Source of the DNA: Ruminiclostridium sp.
GTDB taxonomy: Bacteria; Bacillota; Clostridia; Oscillospirales; Oscillospiraceae
DNA length: 22,618 nt
NCBI GenBank assembly: GCA_021442645.1
Contig: JABUSR010000128.1
Location: 1 to 22,618, forward strand
Direction: 5' to 3'
Numbering within the stretch: position 1 is the stretch's first letter; every line of letters starts with the position of its first letter. A program made the position numbers and the translations under genes. The notes under the pieces are model-generated. The model did no database searches and was not told where the DNA came from. It saw only the letters and a program-made list of their open reading frames with translations. This document shows, piece by piece, positions 14,396 through 21,800 of the stretch.

Positions 14396-15085
14396 TTATT
14401 TCGTTATAACATCTACCACGGTCAGGTGACGATCTGCCACGGTGAACTTTACGTCCAGGATGCCGAAAGCCATGCCGTAGATTCGGTCCGGATCCTCCTG
14501 ATAGGAAGGGCGTGGATCCTGTTCCAGTACGCCGATTAGAGCCGTCCGATCCAGGTCAGGAACACGAGTCAGAAGAGCCGGGGGAAACTCTACTTCCAGG
14601 CGATACCCCTGATATCCGGCGGTAAATCCGCCTGCGGCGTCGGGATGGGCGTCGGTATAAGGGAGGTAGGGCTTGATGTCGAAAATAGGGGTCCCATCCA
14701 TGAGATCAGCACCGGAAACATGGATAACAGGCCCGAAGGTGGGATGAAGCTCGATCCCCTCCAGTTTGACGGAGGATAGGCCGATGGCATTGGGGCGGAA
14801 GGGGGATCGAGTGGCAAAGACTCCCATGCGGGCGTTGCCGCCAAGCCGGGGGGGCCGGACAGTAGGAGACCAGTCTTCCCGAATCGCTTTCGAGAAAGAC
14901 CAGATGAGCCACAGATGGGAGAAACCCTCCAATCCCCGCAGAGCATCGGGATTGCGATAAGCCGGTTCAAAGACGACAATGGAGTGAAGCGATTCGACCA
15001 GCCCACTCTGCCGGGGAATGCCGAACTTGGTAGGGAAGGCACTGTGCATGGTTGCTATAATCTTCATGGGGACTGGTTCGATCAT
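14396..15085 (-). CDS. trmO: tRNA (N6-threonylcarbamoyladenosine(37)-N6)-methyltransferase TrmO
   Basis: A SAM-dependent methyltransferase of the TsaA/YaeB/TrmO beta-barrel family that methylates t6A37 in tRNAs. It is 229 residues, the usual size. The N-terminal barrel has IATMHSAFPTKFGIPRQSGL, then GFSHLWLIWSF (family EGFSHLWVI block) and the RPPRLGGNARMGVFATRSPF region, followed by FRPNAIGLSSVKL. The signature DGTPIFDIKPYLPYTDA sits before the variable C-terminal part. The start is the ATG at 15085: AGGAGG lies 8 bases upstream on the minus strand. The longer open frame to 15517 overlaps the divergent CoA-transferase gene and its product is not TrmO-like, so it is discounted. The promoter lies at 15123-15151. 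Single gene, divergent from the CoA-transferase operon. Confidence 0.95.
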   Translation of the reverse strand: MIEPVPMKIIATMHSAFPTKFGIPRQSGLVESLHSIVVFEPAYRNPDALRGLEGFSHLWLIWSFSKAIREDWSPTVRPPRLGGNARMGVFATRSPFRPNAIGLSSVKLEGIELHPTFGPVIHVSGADLMDGTPIFDIKPYLPYTDAHPDAAGGFTAGYQGYRLEVEFPPALLTRVPDLDRTALIGVLEQDPRPSYQEDPDRIYGMAFGILDVKFTVADRHLTVVDVITK

Positions 15086-15122
15086 AGGGAGACCCTCCTG
15101 CTTCCGGGAATCGATTTCTTTC

Positions 15123-15151
15123 AGTATACCTGTCAGCAGGAGAAGACGCAA
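15123..15151 (-). promoter_or_regulatory. Candidate promoter of trmO
   Basis: On the minus strand TTGCGT (15146-15151), 17 bases, TATACT (15123-15128), 37 bases before the start codon. Confidence 0.6.
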
Positions 15152-15202
15152 GACGATTTTGTCTTTAAAACTGAAAAAGACGTAAAAAGCGGCCTGGGTG
15201 CC

Positions 15203-15230
15203 TTGTCCCTGAGAAAAAGCATGGTATAAT
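15203..15230 (+). promoter_or_regulatory. Candidate promoter of the CoA-transferase operon
   Basis: TTGTCC (15203-15208), 16 bases, perfect TATAAT (15225-15230) with TGG in front (extended -10), 35 bases before the ATG. It is 51 bases from the divergent trmO promoter. Confidence 0.65.
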
Positions 15231-15265
15231 AAGAAAAAACACCAGACAGGAGGAAAAGGCACGAC

Positions 15266-16900
15266 ATGAGTAAAATCATCACTGCTGCCCAGGCCGCGGA
15301 GTTTGTCAAAGACGGCTGTACCCTGACCACTACCGGATTTAACGGATTCGGCTGCCCTGAGGACCTGATTATGTCCCTGGCTGAGCACTTCGATCAGACT
15401 GGCCATCCCAAAGATGTGACATTGGTCAAATGCACCAGCCAGGGAGACGGTGAAGGGAGAGGGGTCAGTCATCTGGCGGCCAAAGACGGTCTGTTCAAGG
15501 AGTTGATCCTCACCCACATGGGATATGACCCTGGACTGCGGGAACTGGTCCAGGGAGAGAAGGTCACCTGCTACATGTTGCCGTTAGGAAACATGATGCA
15601 GTTGTTCCGGGCTATTGCCGGGGGACTGCCCGGCGCTATCGCCACTACGGGTATCGGAACCTTTGCCGACCCCAGAAACGGTGGAGGTAAAGCCAACCAG
15701 AAGACGTTGGATTCCGGGAAAAACGTGGTCCTGCTCCTGAAGTTGGATGGGAAGGAGTGCCTGTATTATCCATCCTTCCCCATTGATGTCTGCTTTATCC
15801 GGGCTACCTATGGCGATGAGGCGGGAAACCTGTCTATTGTCAACGAGGCCATGAATGTGGAGCAGTTTGAGGTGGCGGCCGCAGTTCACAATTCCGGCGG
15901 CATCGTGATTGCCCAGGTGGATAAGATCGTCCGGCGGGGCACGATTCCTGCCAAGGAGGTCCTGATTCACGGGTTTATGGTGGACTACTTGGTGGAGGGC
16001 CGCCCGGAGTATAGTAAACAAAGTTTTGAAACGGATCAGTTCCGGCCGGAGATTGCCGGTTTGGCCGTTACCCCTGCTGCTGGATTTGAGCCCCTGGCCA
16101 TGGGCCCGCGGAAAATCTGCTGCCGCCGCGCAGCCATGGAATTGCGGCCCAATTCCCTGATCAATCTTGGCATCGGCATGCCCGGTGGTATCGGTTCTGT
16201 GGCCGATGAGGAAGGGATCTCCCATCTGTTCACACTGTCCATGGAGTGCGGGCCCTTAGGGGGCATTCCCCTAGGCGGTATCGATTTCGGGGCGGCAGTG
16301 AATCCGGAGGCAATGTATCGTATGGCAGATATCCTCCAGATATATGACGGCGGTGCCTTGGATATGGCCGTTCTAGGCTTTGCCGAGGCTGACCGCCAAG
16401 GAAATGTGAACGCCCATAACTTCCACGGTCGCACAGTAGGCCCCGGCGGCTTTATCGATATCACGCAGAATGCAAAAAAGCTCTGCTTTATTGGGACATT
16501 TACCGCCGGAAAGCAAGAGGTGGGCCTGAAGGACGACGGCCTGGTCATCCACACCCAAGGCCCCCAGAAGAAGTTTATCCAGAAGGTGGAGTCCATTACC
16601 TTCTCCGGGGTGGAGGCACTACGGAAGGGGCAGGAGGTCCTGTACATTACCGAGCGAGCAGTATTCCGTCTAGAAAAGGGCGGGTTGACTCTCATTGAGA
16701 TTGCTCGAGGGGTAGACCTGCAGAACGATATTTTGGATCAGATGGAGTTTACGCCGGTGGTTCCAGATGATCTGCGGATCATGGACCGCCGCCTCTTCCG
16801 GGAGGGACCGATGGGACTGAATCCGGAAAATGTGGAGAAGCTCGGCCCGGCCTACGAGTTCTGGCGTGACCTGCGGACAAAAAAGGATAACGAAAACTAA
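15266..16900 (+). CDS. ydiF: Acyl-CoA:acetate/3-ketoacid CoA-transferase (YdiF-type, fused alpha-beta)
   Basis: A 544-residue class I CoA-transferase in which the two subunit halves are one chain, as in E. coli YdiF. It swaps CoA between an acyl-CoA and acetate or a keto acid through a glutamyl-CoA thioester. The alpha half (about 1-275) contains the early TGFNGFGCPEDL and GTFADPRNGGGKAN. The beta half (about 283-525) has INLGIGMPGGIGSVADEEG and the active-site block SMECGPLGGIPLGG, where Glu327 is the expected catalytic glutamate. GNVNAHNF and GTFTAGKQEV follow. In fermentative Clostridia such enzymes serve butyrate, propionate or acetoacetate routes; the exact acyl group is not readable here. 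AGGAGG lies 12 bases before the ATG with a further AAAAGG closer. First gene of an operon with nudC and an HD hydrolase. Confidence 0.93.
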   Translation: MSKIITAAQAAEFVKDGCTLTTTGFNGFGCPEDLIMSLAEHFDQTGHPKDVTLVKCTSQGDGEGRGVSHLAAKDGLFKELILTHMGYDPGLRELVQGEKVTCYMLPLGNMMQLFRAIAGGLPGAIATTGIGTFADPRNGGGKANQKTLDSGKNVVLLLKLDGKECLYYPSFPIDVCFIRATYGDEAGNLSIVNEAMNVEQFEVAAAVHNSGGIVIAQVDKIVRRGTIPAKEVLIHGFMVDYLVEGRPEYSKQSFETDQFRPEIAGLAVTPAAGFEPLAMGPRKICCRRAAMELRPNSLINLGIGMPGGIGSVADEEGISHLFTLSMECGPLGGIPLGGIDFGAAVNPEAMYRMADILQIYDGGALDMAVLGFAEADRQGNVNAHNFHGRTVGPGGFIDITQNAKKLCFIGTFTAGKQEVGLKDDGLVIHTQGPQKKFIQKVESITFSGVEALRKGQEVLYITERAVFRLEKGGLTLIEIARGVDLQNDILDQMEFTPVVPDDLRIMDRRLFREGPMGLNPENVEKLGPAYEFWRDLRTKKDNEN

Positions 16901-16917
16901 GGAAAAGAGATACCTCT

Positions 16918-17784
16918 ATGCTGCAAGATATTTTTCCAAAGCAATACCATGTGGAGTTTACGTGGAAGAATCCCCAAATGGAGGATCTGTGCTTTGTCTT
17001 TCGGGGGCAGGAAACCCTGGAACGGTTGGAGAACAATCAACTGCGTCTGCCCACCTATGGAGAATTGTCGCCTCTGGCAGAAGGCGCAGTGTATCTGTTT
17101 CGGGTGGATGAGAGGGACTATTTCCTGGTCTGTCTGAAGGAAGGTGCCCTTCCGGTAGGTTACGAATGGCACACTATCCGCGGCGAGAGGCGTAAGAAAT
17201 CCAAGGAAATGGTCTTTGCGGAGGCCACCGCCCACCATCTCGACCTCTGGTACCGGGCCAACCGGTTCTGTGGTCACTGCAGTGCTCCTACAGAGCACGA
17301 TCGGAGGGAACGGATGCTCCGCTGCCCAGCCTGTGGAGAGATGATTTTCCCCAAAATCTGTCCGGCTGTTATTGTTGCGGTCACTGACGGTGAGCGCATC
17401 CTTTTGAGCCGCTACCAGAGGCGCACCTACAAGGGCTATGGGCTCATTGCCGGTTTTGTGGAGATTGGAGAGACTGCCGAGGAGACTGTCCGACGGGAGG
17501 TCATGGAGGAAGTCGGCCTGCGGGTAAAGGATATCCGATATTACGGAAGCCAGCCATGGGGCCTTGCAGGAAATCTCTCTCTGGGATACTTTGCCCGGCT
17601 GGTGGGCGATGATGCCATCTATCTGGATGGGAAGGAACTGTCCGAGGCTGGCTGGTACAGACGAGAGGAAATCGACTTGGAGACAGAGGACTACAGCCTG
17701 ACCAATGACATGATCCAGGCTTTCCGGAGGGGAGAACACGAAGAAAGAACAGAAAGAGGGAACTACGATGTCACTGAACTATAA
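16918..17784 (+). CDS. nudC: NAD(+)/NADH diphosphatase (NudC-type Nudix hydrolase)
   Basis: A 288-residue NudC-type enzyme that splits NADH to NMNH and AMP; family members also remove NAD caps from RNA. The N-terminal domain (about 1-110) is followed by a zinc ribbon with FCGHC (C118, C121) and RCPACG (C136, C139). The catalytic Nudix domain begins PKICPAVIVAV and carries a full Nudix box at 179-201 (G at 179, G184, REVMEEVGL). The NudC signature after the box normally reads SQPWPFP; here it is SQPWGLAGNL (211-220), so the PFP part is missing. The C-terminal ~20 residues are charged. The ATG is 17 bases after the CoA-transferase stop, with a weak distant AAGGA, suggesting dependence on upstream translation. 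It overlaps the next gene by 17 bases. Confidence 0.92.
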   Translation: MLQDIFPKQYHVEFTWKNPQMEDLCFVFRGQETLERLENNQLRLPTYGELSPLAEGAVYLFRVDERDYFLVCLKEGALPVGYEWHTIRGERRKKSKEMVFAEATAHHLDLWYRANRFCGHCSAPTEHDRRERMLRCPACGEMIFPKICPAVIVAVTDGERILLSRYQRRTYKGYGLIAGFVEIGETAEETVRREVMEEVGLRVKDIRYYGSQPWGLAGNLSLGYFARLVGDDAIYLDGKELSEAGWYRREEIDLETEDYSLTNDMIQAFRRGEHEERTERGNYDVTEL

Positions 17785-18325
17785 CGAGGCGCTCGCCCTC
17801 CTAAAGGAGTATAACGAGGGGGACTTCCATCTGAAACACGCTTACGTGGTATCCGATGTTATGGGCTGGTTTGCAGAGACCCTGGGTTATGGGGAGGAGA
17901 AGGACTTCTGGGTTGTGGTGGGACTCCTCCACGACCTGGACTTCGAGCGGTATCCTGACCAGCACTGCATCAAGTCCCAGGAGATTATGCGGGAGCGGGG
18001 CCTGGAGGAGTGCCTTGTTCGCGCGACTGCCAGCCATGGCTACGGTATTACTGTGGACATCAAACCCGAGCACCAGATGGAAAAGGTCCTGTTTGCTACC
18101 GACGAACTCACCGGCTTAATCGGCGCGGCAGCACTTATGCGACCATCAAAAAGCGTAGGCGACCTGGAAGTGAAGTCTGTAAAGAAGAAGTATAAGGACA
18201 AGAAGTTCGCCGCCGGATGCTCTCGGGAGGTCATCCAACAGGGGGCTGATATGCTGGGCTGGACCCTAGATGAACTGATTGACAGGACCATCCAGGCCAT
18301 GCGTGCCAGTGCAAATGTGGACTGA
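17768..18325 (+). CDS. HD-domain hydrolase
   Basis: A 185-residue cytoplasmic HD-superfamily phosphohydrolase. The metal-binding set is visible: H24 in HLKHAYVV, the HD doublet H55-D56 in GLLHDLDFERYP, H90 in ATASHGYG, and D112 in FATDELTGLI. This matches the stand-alone HDIG-like proteins that hydrolyse nucleotides or other phosphate esters; the substrate is unknown. The C-terminal half is basic (SVKKKYKDKK) and helical. The gene overlaps the 3' end of nudC by 17 bases, with GAGGG about eight bases before its ATG inside nudC, so the pair is very likely translationally coupled. Third and last gene of the CoA-transferase operon; the terminator follows 69 bases later. Confidence 0.92.
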   Translation: MSLNYNEALALLKEYNEGDFHLKHAYVVSDVMGWFAETLGYGEEKDFWVVVGLLHDLDFERYPDQHCIKSQEIMRERGLEECLVRATASHGYGITVDIKPEHQMEKVLFATDELTGLIGAAALMRPSKSVGDLEVKSVKKKYKDKKFAAGCSREVIQQGADMLGWTLDELIDRTIQAMRASANVD

Positions 18326-18394
18326 GAGAACGAGGATGCATTCCTAGGAGATTCGTCAAAACTCTGTGCACAACTTAGATTTGTTAGTATGGTA

Positions 18395-18435
18395 AAAACA
18401 GGCTTCTGCTGAGTAGCTCGGCAGGGGCCTGTTTT
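18395..18435 (+). terminator. Long-stem terminator of the CoA-transferase operon
   Basis: A 19-bp stem with three G-T wobbles and a TAG loop. The left arm (18395-18413) begins AAAACAGG and the right arm (18417-18435) ends CCTGTTTT. The T-run is only four bases, but the stem is unusually stable. Confidence 0.88.
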
Positions 18436-18450
18436 GTGCATGATTACCTG

Positions 18451-18517
18451 ATTTGAGGGGCGATTTTACTAATTTTGCTAAAAAACGGGCGCGATTTGCG
18501 GGGTGCTATTTGAGGGG
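18451..18517 (+). repeat. Three copies of ATTTG(A/C)GGGG
   Basis: ATTTGAGGGG at 18451-18460, ATTTGCGGGG at 18494-18503 and ATTTGAGGGG at 18508-18517. The last copy contributes the purine-rich ribosome binding site of the small ORF that follows. They may be a protein-binding array or chance. Confidence 0.4.
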
Positions 18518-18525
18518 AGAACGCA

Positions 18526-18648
18526 TTGAAAAGAGAGAAAAAAGCTACGCCGCAAGGAGAAATGGGGCAAATAGATTTTTTGCTGGCTTTGTTTTGGTAT
18601 GGAATAAGTTATATTATTTGCATAAAATCAGGAACTAAAATTTGTTAA
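18526..18648 (+). CDS. Candidate small single-TM protein (40 aa), TTG start
   Basis: A short frame that I infer to be a real small membrane protein. It opens with TTG at 18526, six bases after GGGGAG (18514-18519), and stops with TAA at 18646-18648. The product has a strongly basic N-terminus (MKREKKATPQGEMGQ), a ~17-residue hydrophobic helix (about 18-33, FLLALFWYGISYIICI) and a short polar tail KSGTKIC. This is the positive-inside arrangement of a single-pass peptide. An internal ATG at 18562 would leave 28 residues including the helix, but its AAGGAG is only two bases away. No family is recognised. It lies alone between the terminator of the upstream operon and the PFOR control region. A weak promoter, TTACCT (18445-18450), 17 bases, TACTAA (18468-18473), could serve it. 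The alternative 61-codon frame at 18453 has no ribosome site. Confidence 0.45.
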   Translation: MKREKKATPQGEMGQIDFLLALFWYGISYIICIKSGTKIC

Positions 18649-18665
18649 GTTTTTTATCCCTCGGC

Positions 18666-18692
18666 ATTATCCTAAGATTCCGGTAGGATAAT
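18666..18692. promoter_or_regulatory. Perfect 9-9-9 inverted repeat, candidate operator for PFOR
   Basis: ATTATCCTA (18666-18674) and TAGGATAAT (18684-18692) are exact reverse complements around a 9-base spacer. It sits about 27-53 bases upstream of the candidate PFOR -35 and has no T-run, so it is more likely a regulator site than a terminator. The half-sites point the opposite way from a Fur box. Confidence 0.5.
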
Positions 18693-18696
18693 TGAA

Positions 18697-18716
18697 AGAA
18701 CTTTGGGTAGAACTTT
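18697..18716 (+). repeat. Tandem 8-bp direct repeat next to the PFOR -35
   Basis: AGAACTTT occurs at 18697-18704 and 18709-18716, a 12-base period, ending two bases before the candidate -35. This placement suits a dimeric activator such as a response regulator. Confidence 0.4.
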
Positions 18717-18718
18717 CA

Positions 18719-18748
18719 TTTACAGAGCACTTATAAGAATGATAAAAT
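18719..18748 (+). promoter_or_regulatory. Candidate PFOR promoter
   Basis: TTTACA (18719-18724), 18 bases, TAAAAT (18743-18748), giving a leader of about 100 nt. An alternative is TTGAAA (18751-18756), 16 bases, TAGTAT (18773-18778). I cannot decide between them by eye. Confidence 0.45.
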
Positions 18749-18766
18749 GATTGAAACATAATTTTT

Positions 18767-18836
18767 GGCGGATAGTATGTCCGCCGCTGGCCAGGCAGGG
18801 TTTAAAATGTTGAGACGAAAAGGGAACCCTGCGGCC
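18767..18836 (+). other. Structured 5' leader of the PFOR mRNA
   Basis: Two hairpins can form. The first is GGCGGA (18767-18772) with TCCGCC (18780-18785) around a 7-base loop. The second is GCAGGGTT (18795-18802) with AACCCTGC (18825-18832), extended by GGCC (18789-18792) with GGCC (18833-18836) past a 2-base bulge. CCCT at 18827-18830 could instead pair with AGGG in the ribosome binding site at 18847-18851. It does not match a riboswitch class that I recognise. Confidence 0.45.
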
Positions 18837-18857
18837 CCGACCCAAGGAGGGAGAACT

Positions 18858-21800
18858 ATGGCAAGGAAGCAGAAGACAATGGACGGCAACACTGCGGCGG
18901 CCCATGTGGCCTATGCCTTTACTGAGGTTGCAGCCATCTACCCCATCACCCCCTCTTCCGTCATGGCGGAGCTGGCGGACAAGTGGTCCGCTGAGGGACG
19001 AAAGAACATGTTTGGTCAGCCTGTTAAGGTTTCTGTTATGCAGTCTGAAGGAGGGGCAGCTGGAGCAGTTCACGGATCCCTGACAGCCGGGGCACTGACT
19101 ACCACATTTACAGCATCCCAGGGCCTTCTGCTGATGATTCCCAATATGTACAAGATTGCTGGCAGCCTCCTGCCCAGTGTCACACATGTGTCCGCCCGTG
19201 CCTTGGCGACCCATGCACTGTCCATCTTCGGCGATCACTCCGACGTGATGTCCTGTCGCACCACCGGCTATGCTATGCTGTGCAGTGCCAACCCCCAGGA
19301 GGTTATGGATTTGGGTGCTGTTGCTCATCTGGCTACCATCGGCGGTCGGGTGCCGTTCCTGCACTTCTTCGATGGTTTCCGGACCTCCCACGAGATTCGG
19401 AAGGTTGAGGTGTGGGATTACCAGGATCTAAAGGACATGGTGGACATGGATGCTTTGCATGCATTCCGAGCGCGTGCCCTGAATCCAGAGCATCCCGTTC
19501 TTCGTGGATCTGCGCAGAACCCGGATATTTTCTTCCAGATGAATGAGACCCGCAACCAGTACTATGACGCCCTGCCCGCCGTGGTGGAGGAGTACATGGA
19601 TAAGGTCAATAGCCGTCTGGGTACCGATTATAAGCTGTTTAACTACTACGGCGACCCCGATGCTGAAACTGTTATGGTAGCCATGGGTTCTATCTGTGAT
19701 GCGGCAGAAGAAGTGGTGGACTATATGCGGGCAAAGGGAGAAAAGGTTGGCTTGGTTAAGGTCCGGCTCTATCGTCCCTTTGTTACAGACCGTTTCGTGG
19801 CATCAATTCCCGCCACTGCAAAGAATATTGTGGTCATGGACCGGTGCAAGGAACCCTCTGCCATCGGCGAACCCCTCTACCAGGATGTGGTGACTGCCTT
19901 GGCCGCAGAGAAGAGGGACGGGCTCCGGGTGGTAGGCGGCCGCTATGGCTTGGGCTCTAAGGACACCACCCCCGGAGGTATCCTGTCTGCCTTCCGCAAC
20001 AGCCAGAGTGAAGAGCCTGTCCGCAGCTTCACTATCAACATCGTGGACGATGTGACAAATCGATCCCTCCCCATTCCGGAGGAACCTGATGTGGCCGACG
20101 AGGGTACTATTGCCTGCAAGTTCTGGGGCCTGGGTGGCGATGGCACCGTGGGTGCCAATAAGAACTCTATCAAGATTATCGGTGATAACACCGACATGAA
20201 GGTCCAGGCATATTTCCAGTATGACTCAAAGAAGTCCGGCGGCGTTACTGTCAGCCACCTGCGTTTCGGAAAAAATGAGATCAAGGCATCCTATTATGTT
20301 ACAAAGGCTGACTTTGTGGCCTGCCACCTGGCTTCCTATATTGAAAAGTTTGACATCGTTCAGGACATCAAGCCCGGCGGCACTTTCCTGTTGAACTGCC
20401 CATGGGACCTGACGGAACTGGAGGAGCATCTCCCTGCCGCCGCCAAGCGGTACCTGGCCCAGAACAACATCCGGATGTATACCTGTGACGCAACCCACAA
20501 AGCTATTGAGCTTGGCATGGGCAATCGCTCCAATACCATCCTGCAGGCGGCATTTTTCCGGCTGGCTAATGTTATTCCTGTGGAGGACGCAGTTCAGCAT
20601 ATGAAGGATGCTATCGTCAAGAGCTACGGCCACAAGGGCATGGATGTCATCATGATGAACTACAATGCTGTGGATGCCGGTGTGGAGAGCGTACGGGAGA
20701 TCCCCATCCCCTCTGGCTGGGCTGATGTAAAGGACGAGCCTATTCAGATTGACCTAGACATCAATCGTCCTGATGTGGCCAAGTATGTAGAAGAGGTAAT
20801 GATTCCCGCCAACGCTATGCGGGGTGACTCGATTCCGGTCTCTAGGCTGATGTCTGGGGCAGATGGTACTCTTCCCCAGGGTACGGCAGCCTATGAGAAG
20901 CGCGGTATCGCTGTCAGTGTTCCCATGTGGGATGAGAACGCATGCATCCAGTGCAACCTCTGTGCCTACGTCTGCCCCCACGCATGTATCCGTCCCGTGG
21001 TCATGGATGCCAATGAGGTAGTGGGAGCCCCCGCCGGCATCCGCATGCACGATATGCGCGGTAAGGGCTGCGAGATTTACGCCTATTCTATGACGGTCTC
21101 AGTTCTGGACTGTACCGGCTGCGGCTCCTGCCGGGCGGTCTGTCCCGCCAAGGGAAAGGCCCTCACTATGAAACCGTTGAGCACCCAATTGGAAGACCAG
21201 AAGTACTATGATTACGGCCAGAAGAATGTGGCACCCAAGCAGACGCCCTTTGCCAAGGAAACTGTCAAGGGCAGCCAGTTCCAGCAGCCTCTGTTCGAGT
21301 TCTCCGGGGCCTGTGCCGGATGTGGTGAAACCCCCTACGTTAAGCTAATCACACAGCTTTTCGGAGACCGTATGTATATCGCCAACGCTACGGGCTGTTC
21401 CTCCATCTGGGGTGGCAGTGCACCTTCTACGCCTTACACCGTCGACAGAGAGGGCCGCGGCCCAGCCTGGGAAAATTCCCTTTTTGAGGACGGCGCTGAG
21501 TTTGGCTACGGAATGAACCTGGCAGTTGAGGCTAGGCAGACCGCTGCGGCGGACCTGGCCCGTAAGATAGCACAAGATGAGGCGACCCCCGCTGCCGTGG
21601 CACTTACCGCCAACAAGTGGCTGAACCACCGGCGGGAAACAGAGGGCTCCCGCACAACTGGACGAGCTCTGGCCGAATCTTTGGCGCAGGCCATTGCCTC
21701 CGGCGCACCCAATGCCGACAGGCTCAAAGAACTGTATAACATGCAGGATATGTTCGGCCAGAAGTCCGTCTGGGCCTTCGGTGGCGACGGCTGGGCCTAT

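Noticed and set aside
15086..15517. N-terminal extension of trmO to 15517
   Set aside because: It overlaps the divergent CoA-transferase and both promoters; a good Shine-Dalgarno and the family N-terminus fix the start at 15085.
18453..18638. 61-codon plus-strand frame before PFOR
   Set aside because: TTG start without a Shine-Dalgarno, very basic and unstructured product; it overlaps the better supported 40-codon frame in another reading frame.
18642..18659. Rex-like site TTGTTAAGTTTTTTATCC before PFOR
   Set aside because: Only the left half matches the Rex consensus; the right half lacks TTAACAA, and the left half overlaps the small ORF stop.
18765..18857. Extended PFOR N-terminus from TTG 18765 or the ATGs at 18777 and 18807
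   Set aside because: No ribosome sites, and family proteins begin at about the MARK/TMDGN position; the region is better explained as a structured leader.
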